64,000 nucleotides of DNA, from positions 13,781,550-13,845,549 of the forward strand of contig OX393555.1 of assembly GCA_947650365.1 (NCBI GenBank), given 5' to 3'. Position numbers and translations under genes: made by a program. The notes beneath the pieces were generated by a model. The model saw nothing but the letters and a program-made list of their open reading frames with translations. It made no database searches and was not told the DNA's origin. Numbering within the stretch: position 1 is the first letter of the stretch; each line of letters opens with the position of its first letter. The DNA is from Chamaelirium japonicum (lineage: Eukaryota; Streptophyta; Magnoliopsida; Liliales; Melanthiaceae). Positions 1 through 9,154 of this stretch are shown piece after piece.

Positions 1-432
1 GTCCGTCCATGGCAGGAGGCCGCCGCACCGCTCCATGAGCTCCTTGTTGAATTTGGGAGGGAGGTCGTAGACGAAGATCCCCAGCCCATCGCACGTCGTG
101 GCGGCGCCGGAGTTCCTACCCCCCCCGGACGTCGACGACGCGCCGGCAGTCATCTCGTCGAGGGCCGGCGAATGAAAGTCGACCGAGAATGGGACGGAGG
201 CTGAGGGCCCCCAAGCCCGCCGCATATACCGCATCCGTAAGCGCTCGCGAGACCCCGAGAGCCGACCGACGAGGCGCGCGTGTACGGCTGGCGGTGTCGG
301 TGTGGGGTTGAGCGTGAGTGGCAGGACGCGATCGAGTCGGAGTGGAGTGCGGGGCCTGGCGTACGTGTCAGATGGGCGGCGAGCGATCGAGCCGGGCTTC
401 AGGAGAGAGAGCAGCAACAGCGGCAGCATGCA
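1..432 (-). pseudogene. Exostosin (GT47) gene fragment, left-arm copy
   Basis: This is the reverse complement of 9155-9586 and is truncated by the window start. Read on the minus strand it ends with the family segment CDGLGIFVYDLPPKFNKEL followed by a match to the cysteine-containing LLPWTDLCDYF region known from the right-arm copy. Plant GT47 proteins of the xyloglucan galactosyltransferase (MUR3/XLT2) type carry this kind of segment at the start of the exostosin domain; they act in the Golgi on cell-wall polysaccharides. The assignment to GT47 is firm, the subgroup is an inference. The right-arm copy shows the gene is frameshifted and truncated, so this copy is presumably non-coding as well. 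Confidence 0.75.
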
Positions 433-1217
433 ATCGGGCCGGAGTGCGCGGCAGGGGAGGATGAGTTAGGTTCGTTACCGTCGCCGTGTGACGAATTCCA
501 TGAAGAGAATGCTCGGGAGGGTGCTTTGTTCATTCGACCCCTTATTCCCATTCTGATCGGTTATTGCCAAGAGCACGTACGCGTGGGCCGGGAGAGGTGC
601 AAGTTCTTCTTTCATACCCGGCGCTTGGCCTGCTACGAGTTGGGCGCGTAACGAACCAAATTGAGGGCGTGAGCGCATCCGTCATTGCCGTGTAATTATT
701 CTGATGCTAGTCTTCGAAGAAAAAGACCTTGAGACCTTCTGACAATCATAACTTTTCATACTCATGTCGGATGAATGCGTATAAGGTGCCGTTGCGTAGG
801 CATCGAAAAAACGGTCAAAGTGGACGTGAAACATCATACACCTTGACGAGTAACTTTTCCGGTAATCACCTTCATAAAGAGATGACTCTAAAGAACGCAT
901 TGGCCGAGTGTCCTACGCGCGTCTTGGAGAGGCATTGATACGTGATAACTCATCCGTCTCTGTTCGACACCCAATTGCACCTAGTTACTGTATTCACTAG
1001 GGACTGCAGTCGGGCCCTAGCGATGACGCGGTGGTTACCACGAGTCCACCCCCAGATAAGAAGGAGGAATTTTGCTTGTGAAGTTTGTACAGCCAACACA
1101 ATAGGTTTGGTGGAGATGCTATTCAACCAACCCAATGGAAGATAACTCTTCGTCTTTGGTTGATCCTTGTGTGCGAATGCCACTTGAATTGGATTGACTA
1201 ATAAGTTTGGATGACGC
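433..1217. other. Arm-specific sequence upstream of GT47 fragment
   Basis: No recognisable coding region. It lies 5' of the GT47 fragment and may be its former promoter and leader, carried along in the duplication. A short motif containing TTACTGTATTCAC followed by CAGG/TAGG-type sequence occurs near 985 and again near 1803. The mirror copy is 8371-9154. Open frames here have no family resemblance and are treated as chance. Confidence 0.5.
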
Positions 1218-1570
1218 CGAGCACCCCCCCCCCCCTCGGTTTTCTGACGAAACCAAGGGGTGGGTTGATATTGATGTCGTACACCCCCCCTCTCGGTTTT
1301 CTGTCGAAAACGAGGGGTAGGCTGCTGATGGTGTGCTGTCACCCCTTTCCCACTCGGTTTTTTATGCGAAACCGAGGGGGGTTGCTTGTTGATGCCGACA
1401 CACACCCCCTCTCGGTTTTTTAACGAAACCGAGGGGTGTGTTGTTGATGGTGTGCCGTCACCCCCTCCCTACTCGGTTTTTGTGCGAAACCGAGGGGGGT
1501 CTGCTTGTTGATGCCGACACACACCCCCTCTCGGTTTTCTGACGAAACCGAGGGGTGGTTGTTGACGGTG
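1218..1570. repeat. G/C hairpin repeat cluster (left arm)
   Basis: About six units, each 50-70 bp, are built around CCCCTCTCGGTTTT, a short loop such as CTGACG, and AAACCGAGGGG. Each unit is therefore a small hairpin with an 11-12 bp stem. Linkers contain GTTGATGGTG or GTTGATGCCGACAC. C and G runs vary in length between units and between the two arms. The mirror copy is at about 8022-8372. This looks like local tandem amplification of a hairpin; no function is evident. Confidence 0.85.
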
Positions 1571-2094
1571 CCGACACCCCGTTATTGGGGCTGCTAGAAG
1601 AGGCCAAAAAGTGTCGGAATTGAAAATAGTGTATTTTTCGAATTTCAACCCCCTTTGAAACCGACACTTTTTCGGTAAAACGCTGGTGCGCGAGGATGTC
1701 GGCGAGGGACAATGCTACATTCGAGGGGGTTTCTTAGAGATAATCTAGGATGACGCCGCATGATGGCCAGCCGGTCTTCACCCAATGTATTACCGTACCT
1801 GGTTACTGTATTCACCAGGTACTATGGTCACGCGAGGGTATTGACTTGGCCAGGATCAAGGAAGCACCATTTTATCCCGTGTTACCCACCGTCGACTGCA
1901 CCAGTGTGGAGACACGCACTGACAGAGTCAGACCAACCACCCCCTGACCGGCTTGGAACCGTTAGTCGTCGAGAAAAGGTGATGGCCATTGACAATCTAA
2001 TGCTTGGACCTGAGTGACAAGACTTAGCCTGGACTTTTGATCGAATGCCAATATGTCGGCGACGACGTCTCGGACTTTATCTTTATGTGTCAAG
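1571..2094. other. Arm sequence between the two arrays
   Basis: No coding feature is supported. It includes a 50-bp inverted-repeat-like stretch in which AAAAAGTGTCGG near 1608 faces CCGACACTTTTTC near 1660, and a second copy of the TTACTGTATTCACC motif near 1803. The mirror region is about 7500-8021. Confidence 0.5.
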
Positions 2095-3510
2095 GGTAGG
2101 GCCTTGGGATTATAGAGTGCCGAGGTGTTGGTCGCCTCGGACTTTGTCTTCGAATGCCAAGGGCTGGGCCTTGGGCTTGTAGAGTGCCGAGGAGTTGGTC
2201 GCCTCGGATTTTGTCTTCGAGTGCCAAGGGCTGGGCCTTGGGCTTGTAGAGTGCCGAGGCATTGGTCGCCTCGGACTTTGTCTTCGAATGCCAAGGGATG
2301 GCCTTGGGCTTGTAGAGTGCCGAGGCATTGGTCGCCTCGGACTTTGTCTTCGAATGCCAAGGACCGGGCCTTGGGCTTGTAGAGTGCCGAGGCGTTGGTC
2401 GCCTCGGATTTTGTCTTCGAGTGCCAAGGGCTGGGCCTTGGGCTTGTAGAGTGCCGAGGCATTGGTCGCCTCGGACTTTTTCTTCGAAGGCCACGGGCTG
2501 GGCCTTGGGCTTGAAGAGTGCCGAGGCATTGGTCGCCTCGGACTTTGTCTTCGAGTGCCAAGGGCTAGGCCTTGGGCTTGTAGAGTACCGAGGCATTGAT
2601 CGCCTCGGACTTTGTCTTCGAGTGCCAAGGGTAGGGCCTTGGGCTTATAGAGTGCCGAGGCGTTGGTCGCCTCGGACTTTGTCTTCGAGTGCCAAGGGCT
2701 GGGCCTTGGGCTTGTAGAGTGCCGAGGCGTTGGTCGCCTCGGACTTTGTCTTCAAGTGCCAAGGGCTGGGCCTTGGGCTTGTAGAGTGCCGAGGCATTGA
2801 TCGCCTCGGACTTTGTCTTCAAGTGCCAAGGACTGGGCCTTGGGCTTGTAGAGTGTCGAGGCATTAGTCACCTCGGACTTTATCTTCGAGTGCCAAGGGC
2901 TAGGCCTTGGGCTTGTAGAGTACCGAGGCATTGATCGCCTCGGACTTTGTCTTCGAGTGCCAAGGGTAGGGCCTTGGGCTTATAGAGTGCCGAGGCGTTG
3001 GTCGCCTCGGACTTTGTCTTCGAGTGCCAAGGGCTGGGCCTTGGGCTTGTAGAGTGCCGAGGCGTTGGTCGCCTCGGACTTTGTCTTCAAGTGCCAAGGG
3101 CTGGGCCTTGGGCTTGTAGAGTGCCGAGGCATTGATCGCCTCGGACTTTGTCTTCAAGTGCCAAGGACTGGGCCTTGGGCTTGTAGAGTGCCGAGGCATT
3201 AGTCACCTCGGACTTTATCTTCGAATGCCAAGGGCTGCGCCTTGGGCTTGTAGAATGTCGAGGCATTGGTCGCCTTGGACTTTATCTTCGAGTGCCAAGG
3301 GCTGGGCCTTGGGCTTGTAGAGTGCCGAGGCATTGATCGCCTCGGACTTTGTCTTCGAGTGCCAAGGGCTGGGCCTTGGGCTTGTAGAGTGCCGAGGCGT
3401 TGGTCGCCTCGAACATTGTCTTCAAGTGCCAAGGACTGGGCCTTGGGCTCGTAGAGTGCCGAGGCATTGGTCGCCTCGGACTTTGTCTTCAAGTGCCAAG
3501 GATGTCTCCT
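2095..3510. repeat. 67-bp minisatellite, about 21 copies (left arm)
   Basis: The unit is about 67 bp, recognisable by CTTGTAGAGTGCCGAGGC, then TTGGTCGCCTCGGAC, TTGTCTTCGAGTGCC and AAGGGCTGGGCCTTGGG. Every unit holds two potential hairpins: CCGAGGCG with CGCCTCGG around a 5-nt loop, and CCAAGG with CCTTGG. A 335-bp block (five units) is repeated almost exactly at about 2565-2864 and 2900-3199, so there is a higher-order repeat. Because 67 is not a multiple of three and few stop codons occur, all frames stay open for long distances; the resulting arginine/proline-rich frames are not genes. The array lies downstream of the gag at 4266-5300, read on the minus strand. Confidence 0.95.
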
Positions 3511-3599
3511 TGAACTTGGTGCATGTCAAAGCGGTGACGTCTGCCTTGGACTTACTCTCATTGCCTTGGATGAGTGTAGTTGATAATTTAGCTTGACCT
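3511..3599. other. Junction between 67-bp and 107-bp arrays
   Basis: A short non-repeated join. It contains no recognised site and is present in both arms. Confidence 0.4.
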
Positions 3600-4120
3600 G
3601 GATTGTCGGGAGCATTTTTATCTGACTTTCGCCTTGAAAGGGCGTAGCCGAATTGCCTTCGAGCTTCCGACTTGAATGAGCGGAATCGAAGGTCTTTGGT
3701 TGACCTGGGTTGCCAGGAGCCTTTTTATCGGACTTTAGCCTCAAGAGGGCGTAGCCGAATTGCCTTCGAGCTTCCGACTTGAATGGGCGGAATCGAAGGT
3801 CTTTGGTTGACCTGGGTTGCCAGGAGCCTTTTTATCGGACTTTAGCCTCGAGAGGGCGTAGCCGAATTGCCTTCGAGCTTCCGACTTGAATGGGCGGAAT
3901 CGAAGGTCTTTGGTTGACCTGGGTTGCCAGGAGCCTTTTTATCGGGCTTTAGCCTCGAGAGGGCGTAGCCGAATTGCCTTCAAGCTTCCGACTTGAATGG
4001 GAGGAATCGAAGGTCTTTGGTTGACCTGGGTTGCTAGGAGCCTTTTTATCGGGCTTTAGCCTCGAGAGGGCGTAGCTGAATTGCCTTCGAGCTTCCGACT
4101 TGAATGGGCGGAATCGAACT
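3600..4120. repeat. 107-bp tandem repeat, five copies
   Basis: The anchor GCTTCCGACTTGAATG recurs at 107-bp spacing near 3663, 3770, 3877, 3984 and 4091. Units carry TTGACCTGGGTTGCCAGG and CTCGAGAGGGCGTAGCCG. Only the first unit is shared with the right arm; the palindrome ends inside the array. It follows the gag stop codon on the minus strand, a position resembling the variable 3' region of plant Ty3/gypsy TAT-type elements, where satellite-like arrays are known to arise. Confidence 0.9.
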
Positions 4121-4265
4121 TCGAGAGATTTGATTTTGAGAAAAAAGAGACACTTTATTGATAGAACAAAGTTGCGGTTACATTTTTTTTTAGAGGCTGC
4201 CCAGCGGACGTTTTGATTATGCATCCATGTGTTACATTGACTTTCTTTCTCCACTGCTGCTGCCT

Positions 4266-5300
4266 TTACTTCTCTCGACCTGGTTCCTTGTTAGCGAGGT
4301 AGCCATCGAGCCGCCCTTCTTGGATCAGGTCTTCGATGTGATGCTTTAGCTTCCGACATGTAGAGGTTGGGTGGCCATGGCTGCGATGAAACTCACAGTA
4401 GGCTGTCGTATCTCCCGCCTGGTCAGAATTTGGAGGGAGAGGCTGTGGCCACTTGCAAAAGGGATCGTTCTGCAGGTAGGCGAAGATGTCTTCAATGGAG
4501 GTATTCAGCTCAGTGAATACCCTTTGCTCCCTTGGAGTTCACCTCTTCTCTGCTGGAGGGGCTTTCGGATCTTCATTGTACCTTTTGGCCTGGGCCTTTC
4601 GGTCGGACGCAGCATGATCAGACTTCTTGTAGTGTGCTTCATTCGGGGCTTCATCATTTTTCTTATGTCGGGAGTCACGAGACTCGCGGGGCTCGCGTAA
4701 TCTTCTGGCCCGCTGATTGTCTTCCACCTCTATCTCCCGCTGTACGCGCTTGAACATCGCTTCCAGGTTACTGGGAGGATGCCGGATAAAGTCGGTGTAG
4801 ACATGGAGCTCTGGCCGGATAGCATTCTGGAATGCCAGCCTGATGGCCTCCTCATTATGGGACCGACCGGTGAGCTCAGAGTGCTCATTATGAAACCTCA
4901 TCGTGAAGCTCCTTAGAGACTCATCGGAGCCCATCTTCAGCCGGTAGAGTGTATCCAGCTTCTTTTCCGGCTTTAAGTTTAGCCGGTAATGGTCCATGAA
5001 GAGTTCAGCCAATTCTTTGAATGTAGTCACCGTACCAGTAGGCAGTGTGTAATACCAGTCGAGGGCAGGTCCCTCGAGGCTTCCCGCAAATATACGGCAG
5101 AGAACATGGTTCTCAAATTCGTAGGGCGTCAGGGCCTGCTTGTAGGCTAGGATATGGAGAGCATGGTCTCCCTGGATGCAATTGAACTTTGGTAGGTTCG
5201 GTGTTCGCCAACCCATAGGAAATGGTGTTGCAAGAACCTTGGGATGCAGTGGCCCCACCGAGGTGATTAGTTGCCTACGGTCTTGATGGCGACGTCCCAC
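4266..5300 (-). pseudogene. Ty3/gypsy gag with one in-frame stop
   Basis: Gag is the retrotransposon capsid/nucleocapsid protein that packages element RNA in cytoplasmic particles. The minus-strand frame begins at an ATG at 5300, though the frame is open upstream to about 5396. It contains a retrotrans_gag core with hallmarks such as GSLEGPALDWYYTLP and FKELAELFMDHY. It is interrupted by one TGA at 4539-4541, then continues in the same frame through YCEFHRSHGHPTSTCRKL, a C-x2-H-x-x-x-H-x4-C-like motif typical of plant gypsy gags, and LIQEGRLDGYL, to a TAA at 4266-4268. No protease, reverse transcriptase or integrase follows; tandem arrays do. It is therefore either a remnant or part of a gag-only non-autonomous element. 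TAT/Ogre-like affiliation is an inference. Confidence 0.85.
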
Positions 5301-5544
5301 GTCGGCAGTATGCCTTAGTCGGTTGAGTAGCTCGCGGGCATCTGCTGCTTTCGTGTGCGAAGGGATAGAATGTCTAGTGGACCCCGTTGACTAAGGTGAT
5401 CCTTCTCCGCGATAGTTGGGCGCACCGTTGACGTCGAGGCGATCCCACACCGTTTGCTTTGGCGCTTGTGTGGATACTTGACGCCTCTCGATACGTGGCA
5501 CATGTGATTCTTCAAGATGATGAATTACGGCTGGGCGAGTCCTT
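5301..5544 (-). other. Upstream part of gag and leader
   Basis: On the minus strand the gag frame stays open to about 5396 (ADARELLNRLRHTADVG is visible before the ATG). Beyond that, up to 5544, the sequence matches neither gag nor LTR clearly. At 5545 it switches abruptly to LTR sequence in the opposite orientation. Confidence 0.55.
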
Positions 5545-5884
5545 GGTTGGTCATTCGATCAGAGGAGAAGAGGATCCAGAGCCAGAGCCAGAGCCCTCTA
5601 TTCTCCCCACCTTGTTCTCTTCTAGTTGCTCCGTGCAACCCCCACTGTAAAAAGCTTCTCTCGGCCTGTCGAGAGAACGCTCCCCAACTTTATATTTATT
5701 ATAGTGGAAACCAGGTGGCACCTCTCGCCCGGAGACGTAGGTCGTAAGACCGAACTTCGACAATAACTCCATGTGTCAATCCTATCTCTCTACTTTCTAG
5801 TCTCTAATTCTACGAACAATCCAATTCAATCAAGGCTGTGGGGTGGGATTCTCGATCAAGGCGGCTCGGAAATTTCCCCCCACA
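5545..5884 (+). mobile_element. Partial LTR (R-U5-like) of Ty3/gypsy element
   Basis: This aligns along its length with the 3' part of the LTR at 27953-28550 (from 28211 onward) and with the minus-strand LTR at 11539-12153. Shared landmarks are GGTTGGTCATTCGATCAGAG, CTAGTTGCTCCGTGCAA, GTGGCACCTCTCGCCCGGAG and the terminal CCCCCCACA. The 5' portion with the TATA box is missing. It begins at the point equivalent to 33 bp after the TATAAAAG of the LTR at 28178, where transcription should start, so it looks like R-U5 only. It is followed not by a primer-binding site but by the 107-bp unit of the right arm. Confidence 0.8.
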
Positions 5885-6059
5885 ATCAAAGACCTTCGAT
5901 TCCGCTCATTCAAGTCGGAAGCTCGAAGGCAATTCGGCTACGCCCTTTCAAGGCGAAAGTCAGATAAAAATGCTCCCGACAATCCAGGTCAAGCTAAATT
6001 ATCAACTACACTCATCCAAGGCAATGAGAGTAAGTCCAAGGCAGACGTCACCGCTTTGA

Positions 6060-7495
6060 CATGCACCAAGTTCAAGGAGACATCCTTGGCACTTGAAGAC
6101 AAAGTCCGAGGCGACCAATGCCTCGGCACTCTACGAGCCCAAGGCCCAGTCCTTGGCACTTGAAGACAATGTTCGAGGCGACCAACGCCTCGGCACTCTA
6201 CAAGCCCAAGGCCCAGCCCTTGGCACTCGAAGACAAAGTCCGAGGCGATCAATGCCTCGGCACTCTACAAGCCCAAGGCCCAGCCCTTGGCACTCGAAGA
6301 TAAAGTCCGAGGCGACCAATGCCTCGACATTCTACAAGCCCAAGGCGCAGCCCTTGGCATTCGAAGATAAAGTCCGAGGTGACTAATGCCTCGGCACTCT
6401 ACAAGCCCAAGGCCCAGTCCTTGGCACTTGAAGACAAAGTCCGAGGCGATCAATGCCTCGGCACTCTACAAGCCCAAGGCCCAGCCCTTGGCACTTGAAG
6501 ACAAAGTCCGAGGCGACCAACGCCTCGGCACTCTACAAGCCCAAGGCCCAGCCCTTGGCACTCGAAGACAAAGTCCGAGGCGACCAACGCCTTGGCACTC
6601 TATAAGCCCAAGGCCCTACCCTTGGCACTCGAAGACAAAGTCCGAGGCGATCAATGCCTCGGTACTCTACAAGCCCAAGGCCTAGCCCTTGGCACTCGAA
6701 GATAAAGTCCGAGGTGACTAATGCCTCGGCACTCTACAAGCCCAAGGCCCAGTCCTTGGCACTTGAAGACAAAGTCCGAGGCGATCAATGCCTCGGCACT
6801 CTACAAGCCCAAGGCCCAGCCCTTGGCACTTGAAGACAAAGTCCGAGGCGACCAACGCCTCGGCACTCTACAAGCCCAAGGCCCAGCCCTTGGCACTCGA
6901 AGACAAAGTCCGAGGCGACCAACGCCTCGGCACTCTATAAGCCCAAGGCCCTACCCTTGGCACTCGAAGACAAAGTCCGAGGCGATCAATGCCTCGGTAC
7001 TCTACAAGCCCAAGGCCTAGCCCTTGGCACTCGAAGACAAAGTCCGAGGCGACCAATGCCTCGGCACTCTTCAAGCCCAAGGCCCAGCCCGTGGCCTTCG
7101 AAGAAAAAGTCCGAGGCGACCAATGCCTCGGCACTCTACAAGCCCAAGGCCCAGCCCTTGGCACTCGAAGACAAAATCCGAGGCGACCAACGCCTCGGCA
7201 CTCTACAAGCCCAAGGCCCGGTCCTTGGCATTCGAAGACAAAGTCCGAGGCGACCAATGCCTCGGCACTCTACAAGCCCAAGGCCCATCCCTTGGCATTC
7301 GAAGACAAAGTCCGAGGCGACCAATGCCTCGGCACTCTACAAGCCCAAGGCCCAGCCCTTGGCACTCGAAGACAAAATCCGAGGCGACCAACGCCTCGGC
7401 ACTCTACAAGCCCAAGGCCCAGCCCTTGGCATTCGAAGACAAAGTCCGAGGCGACCAACACCTCGGCACTCTATAATCCCAAGGCCCTACCCTTG
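6060..7495. repeat. 67-bp minisatellite, about 21 copies (right arm)
   Basis: Inverted copy of 2095-3510, with the same two hairpins per unit and the same 335-bp higher-order duplication (about 6386-6685 and 6721-7020). One unit differs by a single-base indel from the left arm (GATGGCC against GATGGGCC near 2292 and 7290). A long arginine/proline-rich open frame (6989-7624) is a by-product of the repeat period. Confidence 0.95.
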
Positions 7496-8021
7496 ACACA
7501 TAAAGATAACGTCCGAGACGTCGTTGCCGACATATTGGCATTCGATCAAAAGTCCAGGCTAAGTCTTGTCACTCAGGTCCAAGCATTAGATTGTCAATGG
7601 CCATCACCTTTTCTCGACGACTAACGGTTCCAAGCCGGTCAGGGGGTGGTTGGTCTGACTCTGTCAGTGCGTGTCTCCACACTGGTGCAGTTGACGGTGG
7701 GTAACACGGGATAAAATGGTGCTTCCTTGATCCTGGCCAAGTCAATACCCTCGCGTGACCGTAGTACCTGGTGAATACAGTAACCAGGTACGGTAATACA
7801 TTGGGTGAAGACCGGCTGGCCATCATGCGGCGTCATCCTAGATTATCTCTAAGAAACCCCCTCGAATGTAGCATTGTCCCTCGCCGACATCCTCGCGTAC
7901 CAGCGTTTTACCGAAAAAGTGTCGGTTTCAAAGGGGGTTGAAATTCGAAAAATACACTATTTTCAATACCGACACTTTTTGGCCTCTTCTAGCAGCCCCA
8001 ATAACGGGGTGTCGGCACCGT
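7496..8021. other. Arm sequence between arrays (right arm)
   Basis: Mirror of 1571-2094. Nothing coding is supported. Confidence 0.5.
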
Positions 8022-8372
8022 CAACAACCACCCCTCGGTTTCGTCAGAAAACCGAGAGGGGGTGTGTGTCGGCATCAACAAGCAGACCCCCCTCGGTTTC
8101 GCACAAAAACCGAGTAGGGAGGGGGTGACGGCACACCATCAGCAACACACCCCTCGGTTTCGTTAGAAAACCGAGAGGGGGTGTGTGTCGGCATCAACAA
8201 GCAACCCCCCTCGGTTTCGCACAAAAAACCGAGTGGGAAAGGGGTGACAGCACACCATCAGCAGCCCACCCCTCGTTTTCGACAGAAAACCGAGAGGGGG
8301 GGTGTACGACATCAATATCAACCCACCCCTTGGTTTCGTCAGAAAACCGAGGGGGGGGGGTGCTCGGCGTCA
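8022..8372. repeat. G/C hairpin repeat cluster (right arm)
   Basis: Mirror of 1218-1570. Units read CCCCTCGGTTTCGTCAGAAA followed by ACCGAGAGGGGG and similar. Run lengths of C and G differ from the left arm. Confidence 0.85.
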
Positions 8373-9154
8373 TCCAAACTTATTAGTCAATCCAATTCAA
8401 GTGGCATTCGCACACAAGGATCAACCAAAGACGAAGAGTTATCTTCCATTGGGTTGGTTGAATAGCATCTCCACCAAACCTATTATGTTGGCTGTACAAA
8501 CTTCACAAGCAAAATTCCTCCTTCTTATCTGGGGGTGGACTCGTGGTAACCACCGCGTCATCGCTAGGGCCCGACTGCAGTCCCTAGTGAATACAGTAAC
8601 TAGGTGCAATTGGGTGTCGAACAGAGACGAATGAGTTATCACGTATCAATGCCTCTCCAAGACGCGCGTAGGACACTCGGCCAATGCGTTCTTTAGAGTC
8701 ATCTCTTTACGAAGGTGATTACCGGAAAAGTTACTCGTCAAGGTGTATGATGTTTCACGTCCACTTTGACCGTTTTTTCGATGCCTACGCAACGGCACCT
8801 TATACGCATTCATCCGACATGAGTATGAAAAGTTATGACTGTCAGAAGGTCTCAAGGTCTTTTTCTTCGAAGACTAGCATCAGAATAATTACACGGCAAT
8901 GACGGATGCGCTCACGCCCTCAATTTGGTTCGTTACGCGCCCAACTCGTAGCAGGCCAAGCGCCGGGTATGAAAGAAGAACTTGCACCTCTCCCGGCCCA
9001 CGCGTACGTGCTCTTGGCAATAACCGATCAGAATGGGAATAAGGGGTCGAATGAACAAAGCACCCTCCCGAGCATTCTCCTCATGGAATTCGTCACACGG
9101 CGACGGTGACGAACCTAACTCATCCTCCCCTGCCGCGCACTCCGGCCCGATTGC
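8373..9154. other. Arm-specific sequence upstream of GT47 fragment (right arm)
   Basis: Mirror of 433-1217. No supported gene. It would be the 5' flank of the GT47 fragment. Confidence 0.5.

Larger units (their letters stand above)
1..3698 (+). repeat. Left arm of giant inverted repeat
   Basis: Position 1 pairs with 9586, and the pairing continues inward with only small offsets to about 3698, which pairs with about 5887. The arm is cut by the window start, so its true outer end is unknown. Arms differ at scattered sites that I could see, mostly transitions (for example near 179, 737, 873, 955 and 1099), and by homopolymer length (8 C against 11 G near 120 and 9460). Contents from outside in are a GT47 gene fragment, arm-specific sequence, a hairpin-repeat cluster, a 67-bp minisatellite and one unit of a 107-bp repeat. 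The small but real differences argue against a simple copied-read artefact, although an assembly join of two haplotypes is not excluded. Confidence 0.95.

Noticed and set aside
950-1405. Minus-strand frame of 151 residues across the hairpin cluster
   Set aside because: It runs through repeat units and homopolymers whose length differs between arms; not conserved as coding.
1962-2561. 199-residue arginine/proline-rich open frame (and 6989-7624 in the other arm)
   Set aside because: Produced by the 67-bp repeat. The period is not a multiple of three, so units cycle through all frames and all remain open; no domain or codon bias.
2095-3510. Regularly repeated units resembling a CRISPR array
   Set aside because: Whole units including the supposed spacers are repeated, the host is a plant, and no cas genes are present.
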